64,000 bases of DNA from Pycnopodia helianthoides (lineage: Eukaryota; Echinodermata; Asteroidea; Forcipulatida; Asteriidae): positions 6,897,195 to 6,961,194 of the forward strand of contig CM063249.1 of the NCBI GenBank assembly GCA_032158295.1. Direction: 5' to 3'. Positions 23,332 to 34,461 of this stretch are shown here, piece after piece. Made by a program: the position numbers and the translations under genes. How positions within the stretch are numbered: position 1 is the first letter of the stretch; each line of letters opens with the position of its first letter. Under the pieces are notes generated by a model. The model had not been told where the DNA came from, searched no databases, and saw only the letters and a program-made list of their open reading frames with translations.

Positions 23332-23730
23332 AGGTGCTTCGCTGCAGGGTTAAAGCTAAATCGCTTGCTAAAACGCAAACACGGGTGACGTAAAAAAAAA
23401 ACAGGATTCGATTCGACACAGTGCACTATGTTGGACATAAGCAATTTTTATGCGTGAACACTCAAGAGCAAAATTTCCCATCAATGGTACACCGACTAAA
23501 ATCCTGCTCTTCCAGCAGCGCTTTGTTTGAATAATTGCAATAACCTTTTGAATGAAATAGCCAAAAACTGTTCCGTCTGATAAGGATATTGTGCATTGTG
23601 CTGACACTCTGGAGGCGTTTGCATCGTGCGTCATAACCTTTGTTTTCTAGGCAGATGTACTTTTAGGCCTATCAGTATGCTTTTAGTCATATATTATCAA
23701 TTTCGTTCAATTCCTTTGTGCAATTATAAT
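23332..23730. other. Intron sequence of the adenosine-receptor-like gene (5' part)
   Basis: Lies directly downstream, on the minus strand, of the splice donor at 23731-23735. No TM6-TM7 exon was recognised here. Confidence 0.5.
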
Positions 23731-23736
23731 CTTACC
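23731..23736 (-). promoter_or_regulatory. Splice donor GTAAG of the adenosine-receptor-like exon
   Basis: Minus strand reads AACAG/GTAAGATT. Reading through would add only three codons (VRL) and a stop, leaving a receptor without TM6 and TM7, which supports use of the donor. Confidence 0.85.
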
Positions 23737-24308
23737 TGTTTTCGTATAGCTCTGTAAATAAATCCATACAGCACGAGCATCACCGCGAATGGAACAAATA
23801 TGACAACTAGACAATTAAAAGCCATGTACTTCATGTCAATGACCTCCATGAAGATACACCGTGGCACGGCCGGCTGTCCCCTGTTCCACCCAACTACTGG
23901 AAGAAACCCAACAATCCCGGCTAGAATCCACGACCCAACGATGGTCGTGAGTGCCCGTCTTGCTGTCATAATCGCCGGGTACTGCAGGGGGGAGGACACG
24001 GCGATGTAACGGTCCACTGTCACCCCGATCAGACTGAAGGTTGAGGTGGCGCACAGCCACAACAAGAAAGTCAGCATTATCAGACATCCGTAGAAGTTAT
24101 GGGGTTGCCCCTCTCCCGTAAGAAGAGCAAAGGGAACGCCCACAAGTCCAACTAAGAAGTCCGCGATCGCCAGGGAGACGATGAAGTAATTGGTGACGGT
24201 CTGGAGCCGTGAGGAGCGGGCGTACGCCACCAGTACCAAACTGTTACCAACCACAGCTGTGATGGCGATGCAAATCTCCGCCACGAAGTACGGCACACTG
24301 ACTTGCAT
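23736..24308 (-). CDS. Adenosine-receptor-like GPCR, first coding exon (TM1-TM5), partial
   Basis: Codes for 191 residues of a class A GPCR, expected in the plasma membrane and coupled to G proteins. Landmarks: GN at 21-22 (TM1), LQTVTNYFIVSLAIAD with Asp50 (TM2), FYGC with Cys75 (TM3), DRY at 99-101, Trp127 (TM4), Cys151 in loop 2, Pro173 (TM5). The run CIFMEVIDMKYM at 151-162 parallels the adenosine-receptor loop 2 segment and keeps the ligand-stacking Phe (153). Position 3.36, Thr in vertebrate adenosine receptors, is Cys86 here, so ligand preference may differ. The exon ends exactly in phase at AACAG/GTAAGA, after TM5; TM6, TM7 and the tail must lie on another exon, which I could not find. 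Vertebrate ADORA genes are usually split in loop 2 instead. Start chosen as the ATG just ahead of TM1; no upstream in-frame Met seen. Family call is from motif recall. Confidence 0.88.
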
Positions 24309-24849
24309 GTTGCTTTTTTATGTTTCTATCAGACTTTGAGGTAAATACAGTATGCCTGCTGATGCACTCAGTTCATCTTTGCAGAGCAGAGTAACCGAAC
24401 TTGGATGTGACACCAGTCTTACAGCTTCTCGAGTCATTGAACGGAAACGCCCCCACGCAGGCCCTTTAAACACAGTAACGCACGTACATCTGCAAATCAA
24501 ATATACAATACAAAAATTGCGTGAGACAATTACCGAATTAAGGGCCCAAGTGTTGTTAACTCACCATTAAGCCACATGTATGTTACCGTAACCTGATATT
24601 AATGAACAAGAAGAGCCTCGTGGTTATCTTGTAAACAATCATTTGGGGAAAAAAAATTCACTAATGTCTCGTCAAATTACTGTCAAATTGCAAGTTGATC
24701 TCATCACAAATCTTTTACCGGATGTACAAATGCGATTAAAAAACGTTAAATATGTCATATATCATGATACTGGTTTTCGCAGGTGTAGAAAATTCACGCA
24801 TGATAGTACACAGGGCACTGACACACAATGAGCAGCCCACACTGTAACT
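24309..24849. other. Upstream region of the adenosine-receptor-like exon
   Basis: Presumably 5' leader, promoter or upstream intron. No TATA box in a convincing position and no clear acceptor could be settled. Plus-strand frames here have no domain. Confidence 0.35.
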
Positions 24850-25200
24850 CAGGGCCTTCCAACTACAGTTCTCCTTTCAGAACAACCAATAAGAGTATTG
24901 TTGACTCTACACTGAAACCTCTAAACCACTATAAAGAGACCAGTATCTCACTCTCCTGACGATGACTTTGAGCAGACGAGTCGAAACAATGAGACCAATT
25001 AAGAACTCACTCCGCAGCAGTGAAGTTAATCATAATAATGAGAAGTCCCATGGATCCACTAAGCGAAAGTCGTAGTCCCGGCCGACTTACAAACCGCCGC
25101 CCAAGTAATGGTTAATAATTCAGAACTAAGTAGTCTCCCGAATTCCGAAATCTACCCCGCAGCAGTGGAACAAAGAGTCAGACAAGTTCTCAAAGAACAA
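24850..25200 (+). mobile_element. Penelope-like-type retroelement tail (tentative)
   Basis: CTCCTGACGAT-GACT...AGTC-GAAAC at 24954-24987 forms a short hairpin, then GAGACCAATTAAGAACTC, TCCCGGCCGAC and AACTAAGTAGTCTCCCGAAT. The same blocks occur in the same order, inverted, across 29880-30725. Assignment to Penelope-like elements rests on the recalled tail pattern only; no reverse transcriptase or GIY-YIG frame is present. Confidence 0.45.
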
Positions 25201-25590
25201 ATCTACTCAGCATAGTAGATACACACACATGGTGTTACCGAAACCTAAATATACAGTAGAAAATTTGCTCCCATCCTTTTATTTTTGTTTAATTAAAACT
25301 CCATGCAACCAAGCCGTGTAAATTTCATCAAACAAGGGGACACGTTTAACTGAAAACAATTAGAACGAGTTATGTTCTGGGAGAAATATCTCTCAAGTTT
25401 ATACCAACGAGTCTACGTCACTCATACATTACCTGTAGAGCGATTGCATATTTCCCTAGGCCGAGAGGCATTTAAAAATGCTAAGAATTCGCTCGTAGAC
25501 CCCAACCACACTACTGTGGTGGGGGTTTTACCTTCTACTAATCTTTTGTTTTCGTTTATACTAAAAGATTTCTTCTATTCACTTATTTTG
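25201..25590. other. Intergenic, unassigned
   Basis: A 77-codon frame at 25372-25605 lacks a recognisable domain. Confidence 0.35.
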
Positions 25591-25690
25591 TCTTCATTTA
25601 TCTAATTTGATGAGCATACGAGGATATGAGGTTTGGAAATAAATGCCGTATTGAATTGAACTAAATTGAATTCAATTAAGTTGAATTTGG
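25591..25690 (+). mobile_element. Retroelement 3' tail with TTGAA repeats (tentative)
   Basis: AAATAAATGCCGTATTGAAT followed by imperfect TTGAA/TTGAATT units, a common 3' end for non-LTR elements. No coding part is attached. Confidence 0.45.
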
Positions 25691-25997
25691 CAAATCTTAA
25701 AAAGAGCCGATGAGGACAAGCTGGCACACCAAAGTCAACCAAACAATCAATCAATCACTTTATCTTCCCATACAAAAAAAAATACAAAGATACATGTTCA
25801 AACCAATTAAAAAACCTTTTAAAGTGAATAGGACTCGACCAACGGTAAGCTTAGAACAGAAGATCATCAAATATGTTTTTGTTTTCAATTTGTTTGGGTT
25901 TTTTTTTGGGGGGGGGGAGTAGCAAAAAGAAAAGTAAAGCTAAGTAATCCAAACTCAATTATATCTTCGGAACTTTGGTAAATAGTGTCCAATAAAT
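25691..25997. other. Intergenic, AT-rich
   Basis: Contains a T8-G11 run at about 25900-25918. Nothing else recognised. Confidence 0.35.
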
Positions 25998-26039
25998 GAA
26001 AGAACAACAACAGCAGCAGCACGGGCAACAACATACAAA

Positions 26040-26118
<79 letters not shown>

Positions 26119-26264
26119 GCAGCAGCAACAACAACAATAACAACAACAACAACAGCAACAACAACAACAACAGCAGCAGCTACAACAACAACAACAGCAG
26201 CAGATACAACAACAGCAGCAACAACAACAGCAACAACAACAGCAGCAACAACAACAACAACAAC

Positions 26265-26318
<54 letters not shown>

Positions 26319-26355
26319 GCAACAGCAACAAAAACAACAACAACAACAACAACAC
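25998..26355 (+). repeat. CAA/CAG trinucleotide array, about 360 bp
   Basis: Interspersed CAA and CAG triplets with a few CTA/ATA interruptions. All long poly-Gln, poly-Thr, poly-Leu and poly-Cys frames over it are repeat artefacts; no flanking coding exon supports a real polyglutamine tract. Confidence 0.95.
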
Positions 26356-27524
26356 ATTTCTAGAAAAAGTTGTTGATTGATCAGGTTAATCATCCATACC
26401 TTAAAGCGTGTATTTTCCACAAGGCGAAATATATTCCTCGATCTTTATGAGAGGATGAGGTCGAAGATGAATATTTGGATCAGTTACGAAGAGAGTCCTT
26501 GGAACCGAAGATGTAGCCTGAGCCAGAATCCACTCTGCTCTTCTCAATCGGCCTGAGTCAATTGGTTAGTGGCACTGACCCTACAGCGAAGCTCTTCCCG
26601 CAGTGTCAATAAGATCCTGTCATTGGCTCATGTTGTCCATTTTATTTCCCCCGATGATATCGAGGTTGAAAGGACACGAGGGACGCTAATCAGTCCCAAC
26701 CATCAGAAGCAGAATAACCATCGGGTAGACCAAAGTAAATACCGATTTCGTCGACTAAGTCTTTAAATCTTGAGTATCGCGGAACCGATAGACGGACGGT
26801 GTGGTAAAAACATCACAGTATAGTGCAGGAGTTGAAACATTCCCGACTTGTGGAGCTGTAGCTGGTTGGTTGACGTGTATATACGATCCGTATATTTGAT
26901 TTTGACGCGGCATCAAATTAGTCTCTCCTCGTGACACTAGAGACGGTGGATGTTGGTACCCATCCTCAATCCATCACCGCTTCGATGGTAATGGAGGACG
27001 ACGGAGTTGACCTTGGTGTGTTACCCGTTGCGACATACGTGACTTTCACTGCGCCCTCTCCCTCTCGCTCGCTCACCGGGGGTTGACTTACAGTAAGCAG
27101 AAAGGTCATCCCTGGGTACGTATACTCATCCAGGTAATGGGATCGAGGTGGGATGAGCATCGCCACATGAATCTTGCAGTGGTGGTTTTTGTTCGCAGTG
27201 AATGGTATCATAAATCATGGACTTTATAAACACGGTGAGTTGAAGAGTTCGTCCATTTGAAGATTTTGATGAATGATTCTCGAACGTTAAACCATCTTGC
27301 TTATTGTTCTTACTGTGCCCCCCCCCAAAAAAAACTGTTGAAGTACACAATGTTTAGCTTATCCATTCGGTGTTCAACTATGATATTTTTAATCTACAAA
27401 ATAAATCTGAATTCGTATTTTTTTTTAAAGTCTATGTCATACTCTTTCGAAAATTGGCTGTACTGAACTATATTGGGAGGTAAGTTTACGACTCACGTAC
27501 AAAACCCAATTAAATTAGGCAGGG
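26356..27524. other. Intergenic, unassigned
   Basis: No gene supported. Sequence complexity is ordinary, with a C/A run near 27319-27335. Confidence 0.35.
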
Positions 27525-27865
27525 TTGACTTTACACCACAAGTTCTGACCATAAAAACTCACTTGGTAAAGAGCACTGTAGATATTATAATTCCTTGTTA
27601 GAAACGACCCCCTTTGAAGTAAAAAAAAAGTAGTTTTAAAGAAAGAGGTCATTTTCACTTAAACATTTGAATCTGAGAAAAGCTTCAGGCATGAAGCCTG
27701 CATCTGAAAACACACAGTTCTATGCATCGAGAGTGTTTTTTCTTTCATTATTTTCTTGCAACTTCAGTGACCTATTGAGCCTATATTTTCACAGGTTTGT
27801 TACAAGTAAGGATACTGGTCTTTTAAAATTACCAAAAGTATTCCCTGCCTCTGAGGCTAGATATT
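27525..27865 (+). mobile_element. TTAA-type MITE, family F, diverged copy
   Basis: Follows the 56291 copy in order: ACTCACTTGGTAAAGAGCAC, GAAACGACCCCCTTTGAAGT, the GCTTCAGGCATGAAGCCTGC palindrome, CATCTGAAAACACACAGTTC, TTTCACAGGTTTGTTA, TTACCAAAAGTATTCCCTG. Confidence 0.8.
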
Positions 27866-28205
27866 CATAACATTAATTCTTAAAATAGTACTGCAAACAT
27901 CAATTTTCTTTTGGGGGACTAAACTCTAGTCAAGAAAGTGTGATTGTTTTGATAAGTGTCTTTTAGACACGAGTACATCATATTTTTTTTTAACCAACTT
28001 CACTTTTACAGTTCCCATAGCTATATTCCCGTATGCCTGGCAATAACACACATAAATGGAAGTGGAAGGGAAAGTGGTAATTTGACCACGAATACTTAAA
28101 ATCGGAGAAGTACATCATTTTTCAGTCAAGTATCGAGTCCATGACTTCGAGTACAGATTGTTATTCAGTCGATTATCGAGTATGGACTTCGAGTAATTTT
28201 CACGC
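27866..28205. other. Intergenic leading into a GAGTA-rich minisatellite
   Basis: From about 28115 the sequence contains scattered TCGAGTA motifs that look like decayed units of the array that follows. Confidence 0.4.
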
Positions 28206-28475
28206 CGAGTATGAGTACGAGTTCCAACAAATCGGTACTCGGGTAGTACCCGAGTACCAACAAAACGGTACTCGAGTAGTACCCGAGTACCAACAAATCG
28301 GTACTCGGGTAGTACCCGAGTACCAACAAATCGGTACTCGAGTAGTACCCGAGTACCAACAATCGGTTCGAGTAGTACCCGAGTACCAACAAATCGGTAC
28401 TCGAGTAGTACCCGAGTACCAACAAATCGGTACCCGAGTACCAACAAAACGGTACTCGGGTAGTACCCAAGTAAG
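28206..28475 (+). repeat. 33-bp palindromic minisatellite, about 7-8 units
   Basis: Core GAGTACCAACAAATCGGTAC then TCGAGTAGTACCC. The part GGTACTCGGGT-AGT-ACCCGAGTACC is in some units a perfect 11-bp inverted repeat with a 3-nt loop. Because 33 is a multiple of 3, several frames stay open on both strands; I consider these non-coding. One unit has lost 3 bases and one lacks most of its core. Confidence 0.95.
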
Positions 28476-29284
28476 AGTACTGAGCATGAGGGCTAAAACA
28501 CTGGCTTTGACAGTATTTCAAACAATATTCCTCTCGAGTATTAGTTTGGTGAGAGTTTCATAAATATATTATGATATTTCAGAACGAAGCTTAGCACATT
28601 TACTTTTTGTAGTTCGTCTTCAAACGTAATGCTAAAATACATAAATAATCGTATCAGCAAACCAGATAACTAACTTTTTGTATAATTTTGTGCAACTTTG
28701 AAACACCCCCCCCCCCCATCGAAGGTCATGATATGCTGAAAATATTGTAATTTTCAGAAAATTACAGCAAAGCATACCTCGCTTATTGTGGCATAGCAGT
28801 ATTTTATGCCATAGTATGATTCATAAATTTTATTTCATAAAGTGGTTGCGAGATCAGCACATTTTGAAATGCGAGGAAATCAGGCAGCGTTCGTTCAAAA
28901 ATGATGATCCAAATTAATTCAGAGACTAGAAATTGAAATCCATGGGGTTGTTTTGAGAGCTTCCTTTCTGTCCATTGATTAAAATAGGTCACTCGCTTTT
29001 TATAAGGTTGATAAATAAACACCGAGTGTGGCTTCCTTTGTGGATGAATTTCAAATTAATCAGAGGGGAAAGTCATGCATTGTCTCCAAGGTCTCCGAGA
29101 GTTTTATCCATCCTCCATCCATTAATTCACCCATTCAGTTCCTACCATTCGTTCATCCAACCATTCATTCAATAAAGACGGGCTTTAAGGGCAATTTCAA
29201 TTTTTGTGCTGCACTCATTTTCCAACATATAGAGTCATTATGACAGAGGACATTTTTTTTGTACGAGTCTTTAAACCTAACGTA
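28476..29284. other. Intergenic, unassigned
   Basis: C11 run near 28706. No gene recognised. Confidence 0.35.
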
Positions 29285-29760
29285 AAAAAATAGTGTAAAT
29301 GCCAAACTTTTGTTAACATTCAAAAACATCCAATGACGTCACATTTGTAAACATACTGATCTGGCCCCAATTTCATGGCTCTGCTTACCGCGGAATTCTG
29401 CGCTTACGGAGCCCTTGTAGCACATAATTATATGATACGTAAGCGCAGAAATCCGCGGTAAGCAGAGCCATGAAATTGGGCTCTGTTCGTGTCTGTTGGG
29501 GAACGTTTGTTTCATTCCTGAGTTTACGAAACATTTATACAAAGCGATTTAATTGAATTCGAAATTTACTTAGTCAGTTTCCCTTGTGGTTCATTACTTG
29601 ACAACCAAATTATTGTTAACATCCAATGACGTCATGCTTGAAATTTCGCTCTGAAATAAAAATAGCATTTTTACAATTTTAATTGCTTGTCCACTTTCAG
29701 AAGGACTCCTCTATTGGAAAATGAGCGCGTCACAAAAATGAATTTGACCTATGACCCCGT
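29285..29760 (-). repeat. Dispersed repeat U, copy 1 (interrupted by family A)
   Basis: ACATCCAATGACGTCA appears twice (about 29328 and 29621), along with TTTCGCTCTGAAA and CTCTATTGGAAAATGA. Related copies are at 35395-35690, 43960-44350 and 58780-59290. A compact family A MITE occupies 29363-29482. Confidence 0.6.
29363..29482. mobile_element. Palindromic MITE, family A, compact 120-bp copy
   Basis: GGCCCCAATTTCATGGCTCT to AGAGCCATGAAATTGGGC, with inner TACCGCGGA / TCCGCGGTA arms. The shortest and cleanest member of the family in the window. Confidence 0.9.
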
Positions 29761-29879
29761 CGGTAAAGGTTTATGAATATTCATTGTATAATCCGTTTGC
29801 AGTAACACCTTGTGTACATAATCTAATTTGCTGCATAGATTTGTTCTCTAAGTCTTGCTATTATTTTGTTCTACTGCCG

Positions 29880-29985
29880 CGGAGTATAGTTCGGAATTCG
29901 GGAGACTACTTAGTTCTGAAAAGAACTGTCCTGCTTATTAACTACTACCTGGGAAGGAGGCCGGAAATTGGCCGGGATTATAGAC
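29880..29985 (-). mobile_element. Penelope-like-type repeat piece (tentative), inverted
   Basis: Reverse complement matches 25060-25145: GAATTCGGGAGACTACTTAG, TATTAACTACTACCTGGGA, GGCCGGGATTATAGAC. Confidence 0.5.
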
Positions 29986-30255
29986 ATTTCCTTTGTTGAT
30001 CAACAAACGGCGCTGGTTGGCATGGATGGCCGAATGTTAGCAAAACATTCAATCGTAGGTACAGATGTTGTGACCAAATTAGACATTTCTGCAAACTTTC
30101 AACAAGCAAAATGTACATCTTATGGTTGGTTGCTTTGTTTCCAACAAATTCAACACAAGTTTTGAATAATTGTGTAACATTGCTACAAGCTGTGGCTATC
30201 CGTTTTTGCTTTGCATTTATCGCTTCCAATAGTTTTCCAAACTTGGCATGCAAAC
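29986..30255 (-). repeat. Dispersed 265-bp repeat K with open frame, copy 1
   Basis: Inverted relative to 42280-42545, with which it shares a translatable block: AINAKQK-IAT...NVTQ-FK...VEFVGNKATNH. Several differences between copies are third-codon changes. I do not recognise the protein. It could be a fragment of a retroelement protein or merely a young non-coding repeat. Confidence 0.6.
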
Positions 30256-30392
30256 CTTGCCCAGCTCTTGTCTAAGATGATTTGAGCCTCTTGATCTGAT
30301 TTCTTTGTTTAATTGTTTTTGTTTTAATTAGTGACACGAACAGATGGCTCCACTTATCATATAGGGTTTGATCTGGGTAGGTCTGTATTTGA

Positions 30393-30612
30393 CATGGCAT
30401 ATTGCACTAAATCCTGAAAAAAACCTAAATAATAATAATAAAAAATACAAAACTCTGGGACCTTTACCCCCCCCCTTCTCTTAGATGGAGTGGTCCAGTC
30501 TAGGATATCAAATACGTTTTAGCTCCCCCAGGTCATCGCACTTTTTGAGAAATTGGCGAAATAAACAAATTCATGTGTCATGATTAAGGGCACATTTCAT
30601 TCCTCAGGGGTT
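30393..30612 (+). repeat. Dispersed repeat, copy 1 of a pair
   Basis: Shares TTGCACTAAATC, CTGGGACCT, a C run, TAGCTCCCC, CGCACTTTTTGAGAAATTGG and CAGGGGTTAA with 55100-55322 in the same order. Confidence 0.7.
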
Positions 30613-30725
30613 AACTTCACTACCGCTGAGTAAGTTCTAATTGGTCTCAATGTTTGGACTAAAGCCTGCTCTAGTCATCGTCAGGAGACTGATGAGTGTT
30701 TGAGATGCTGGTCTCCTTAAAGGGA
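30612..30725 (-). mobile_element. Penelope-like-type tail with hairpin (tentative), inverted
   Basis: On the minus strand: CTCCTGACGAT, a 9-bp stem GACTAGAGC/GCTTTAGTC (30657-30676), then CAAAC where the other copy has GAAAC, and GAGACCAATTAGAACTTAC. Same order as 24954-25030. Confidence 0.5.
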
Positions 30726-31381
30726 TTCAGATAAAACTGACATTTCTTCATCGTCTTCTCCACACAGGTACCTTCAGGCATATACGGGTCACAGTGCTAG
30801 TTGCTTTTGAGGGTCCATTGGTTTAATTACCAGAAAGATATAATAACAATTCAGGTTTGCTACCAGCAGGCAATTGCAGTGATAAAAATCATAAGAACAT
30901 CACATCGGATAAGCATGTCAAATCGTTAACAGGTAATGTTAGATTTATCCCACCTTGGCAGAAGTTTATAGAGGTGAATTATAATGACCGTACCGTGTGT
31001 CTAAACACACCCAAAGTTAATTGGATTTAAGCATGATTATAAACGGTTTCTTGTTGGGATTTGAACTCAATATTTGTTTATGGTATTACAGTATAATGAG
31101 GCAAAGAGAAGCACAAGTCGTTGACGACTTGACTAATCAAATTAATCCTGTGCACGCCAACGTGTTTTCCGGGGGTGGTGCAGTGTTATCGAGCTCTGCA
31201 TGAATCCCTCTACAGTCCAGTGATGAGAGGTCTTGATCACTCTGCACTCTACCCCAGAAGTCCAAGCAGCAGTGTGAATGGGGGTCAAAAAATGCAAAGT
31301 CTTTGCATGTATGTGTTCCTGGTCGGGTTGGCGCAGTGTTCAAACAAATTAATAATACAACGTATATGGATACACCAACTA
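30726..31381. other. Intergenic, unassigned
   Basis: No gene recognised. Confidence 0.35.
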
Positions 31382-31712
<331 letters not shown>

Positions 31713-32491
31713 TTGCTTGGACGCTGGCAGCTTAAGTTTTGTCGAAAAGATTATGGGAAAACTGTTTTAAACTTTTTATGCGATTTAAGTGTCTTCTTCT
31801 TCACAACGGCTTGCATAATTTCCCCGACTGGACAGCATGACACGACGATGTAGAACGCTGACCTTAAATATTTGCAACTGTAGGGATCCAAAGTGCGCCC
31901 TCATTGTTCAACATGTAGGAAAGTTTACTTTTTCCTATAGCTCCGTCTTGAAAGAGCACATTTTATTTGAGTGGTATTTCTCTCTACTTTTTGTAGGGAG
32001 CATGGCTCTGGCCATGCTCCAAAACCTATTTATATGGGAGCAATAGAGTTGTAGAGATATCTGTGATTATTATTTTGTATGTAAACCCTCTTTGGGGTTG
32101 TGTACCTGAATTATCGTGATTTGTAGGACTCTATTTCTGATCGGATTATTGTAATTGCCATGTGTGTATTGCTATGTGCGTGTAGCCATGCGCACCTCAT
32201 GTAGTGGCCGACCTTTTTGTGAACTTTGACTGTGCATTAATATACATGAATTGTTGTGACCTTTTGCATTGTATTGTATGGGGTATTTTGTATTCAATGT
32301 GCGGTGTTGCATTGGATTTGGATTAAATCAGTACAGGAGATTGTCTTTATATTTTAAACGTCATCTATAGCATTTGTTGCTTTTGTTGTATTGTCTTTTG
32401 GTGAATCCTCGTCCTTTTTAATTAGAGGACCGGCCTCCTTTCCGTGTCTCTACACAACAAACAAAAACTAATCTTGAAATACGGCACAGAC
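31713..32491. other. Intergenic, unassigned
   Basis: A 9-bp hairpin GGAGCATGG-CTCTGG-CCATGCTCC lies near 31999. GT/TATTGTAT-rich 3' part may be the tail of an unidentified retroelement; no coding remnant. Confidence 0.35.
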
Positions 32492-32699
32492 AATAGATAG
32501 TTTGCAGTGTGACGTAAATCGGCCATCTTTACGGGCAGTTTGGAACAAACAGTCGTGCGTTTCGTGTGAGAACGGCGTGCAACACGCGCGCATTTCACGA
32601 AACTCATTGCAGGATTGGTCAGTGAACAACGCGGCTGCGTTAATAAGTTGAGCCAAAATGCACTTTGCCCGTAAATATGGTGTCTACTGGGAACTATAG
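32492..32699 (+). mobile_element. MITE, family B, copy with 18-bp deletion
   Basis: Runs from ATAGATAGTTTGCAG to CTGGGAACTATAG. Compared with 5170 and 61679 it lacks about 18 bp after AATAAGTTGAG (the CGTTTGACGCACCTGCAAG block). Confidence 0.9.
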
Positions 32700-34096
32700 G
32701 TGAGTTATGAATCATTATGTCATGTTGTCCTGTCAGGAAAATTGTGTAAAACTGTTGAGGAAGACACTTCTGAATTTGCATAGAAGGTAAAACAGACAAC
32801 AGTTTGCGCATGTCTTTGTGTATAAAATCTTGCGCTACCAGCGTCCAAGTAATGGCTGCGCGGCGTGCATCACTTGTGCGTACAGATGGATCCGTCGAGA
32901 GAGTTACCACATGGAGGGACCAGTTTTATTGGGTCACGTGGTTGCTTGACCCCCCTCCCCCCATAATTCAGTCCAAATGTAGCACAGCCCAATATCCGGT
33001 CTAGTCTTGCACCCTTTGTGCACACATGCGTGTCTGGGCCGAAAATGTAGCAATTGTCTCAATATACAGCTCTGCATTATGGACCCATGGTGGTACATCT
33101 TTTTACCGTGACCGTCTGAGAGCTGACAATCTTGTCAGAGTGAGAACCCGCTTGCCTTGATCCTCTCTGATTGACGCTGGACATTGACCGAATCAGTTTA
33201 ATGATTTCAAGTGTTAGGTGGAAAATGTGTAGCCTCAACTCGCCATACGTTAGTGGCTGTAAAGCATCGTTATATAGGTGGGATAGCTTTCACCTAAGGT
33301 CATTACACGCGACGTCTTTTGGGGCGATTTATTTCCTAGGAAACTCATTCACGGTTAACCCCCCTCTGTTGACTAGCAAGTGTAATAATTGGTTCCAAGA
33401 AAACATTGAAGAGGGCGCTATTCCCTCTCTCTATTACTGTACAACGTTACTGTAATTATCTTGAAATGAACAAAAATTATATAAAAGGTCGCGTTTAGAC
33501 CAATCGGAATACATTGATGATGGTGCTGTAATGGTTTACCGATTCCTTGGCTGTTCTTTTTGTTTCTTTTTTCTTTTTTCAAAAGCGTAGACTTTCGTAT
33601 TCATTTCAGTTTTGGGGTACACTTAGGTATTGAATGAGTTATTTAAACCTTTTGTAACTTAATTCATTTGACAAGAATCAGTCATAGACAGTTTCGACAA
33701 GTATGACCGAAAGCAGTCGGTCGGAAATGAAAACTTAAGTGTCAGCCCTTATTCGGGCATGGTTTTAGCGTTGAACAATCCACACAAGTGCTCTCAACAA
33801 CCTTTTATTCACTCTTGGCATAATGGACTGGATTTTCTTACCTTAAGATGGCATCACTTTCTGTTATTTGGAACTGTAATTTGCATCTATAGCGATTAAG
33901 AATAATGTGGGAAATATAAAGAGACGAACTCTTCCACTTCAGAGTAAGCTGTTTTATTCGCTCTTGTATACAAATGACTGTCATTGGCATGTTTTTATTT
34001 CGGCTTTGTTGTGTGATGTAATAGTTTAATTTATTTCAATGTTTCTCACCAGTTGAAGTTGGAATGTTTTGTTACGTAATGGAATTTTTTTCGCAG
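32700..34096. other. Intergenic, unassigned
   Basis: Frames at 32804-33004 and 33171-33455 carry no recognisable domain. No repeat identified. Confidence 0.35.
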
Positions 34097-34433
34097 TATA
34101 ACATCCAATGGGCACACAACCTATTGGTCTGTCGTCCAGAGGCGCGTGTGCCGGCTCATCATGGCCTACTTCATCGTCATGCTGACGTCCGTGCGCTTGC
34201 GGCGCACGGGCGTTGCTCAGTGGCTGATAAGTTGTTCATTTCCATTGTTTGGCATTTTAAGTGGCTTGGTAAAGGCTGGTCATCAGACAGTTACTGTCCA
34301 ATCAGTTGTAGGCGCTGCTTGTGGTGTGTTGTTGATGGCTTCTTTACTTTGTTCAAAATGGTCGAATGCTTTACAGGGGAGCGTTTGGTCCCGTTCTTTG
34401 GGTTGGAGATTCTGTAACAAAGTAATAAGTTAA
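34097..34433 (+). CDS. Possible orphan terminal exon, hydrophobic protein
   Basis: A good acceptor (AATTTTTTTCGCAG) precedes an open frame of about 110 codons that ends in TAA. The first third, which includes YWSVVQRRVCRLIMAYFIVM, uses mostly G/C-ending codons like the two receptor genes here. Three stretches are hydrophobic enough for membrane segments: LIMAYFIVML, FPLFGILSGLV and VVGAACGVLLMASLL. I do not recognise the family, there is no clear polyadenylation signal, and no upstream exon was found. Could be a real exon, a decayed gene or chance. Confidence 0.3.
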
Positions 34434-34461
34434 AACCCTTTGATTGCCCACAGGTTTGCAA

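Noticed and set aside
23800..24087. Other frames over the adenosine-like exon
   Set aside because: Shadows of the real exon in other frames.
25885..26420. Poly-Gln, poly-Thr, poly-Leu, poly-Cys and poly-Val frames
   Set aside because: Produced by the CAA/CAG array; all frames are open and no flanking coding sequence supports one.
28115..28563. Repeat protein with VPEYQQIGTR units
   Set aside because: Unit length of 33 bp keeps frames open on both strands; there is no start context, exon border or homologue I know of.
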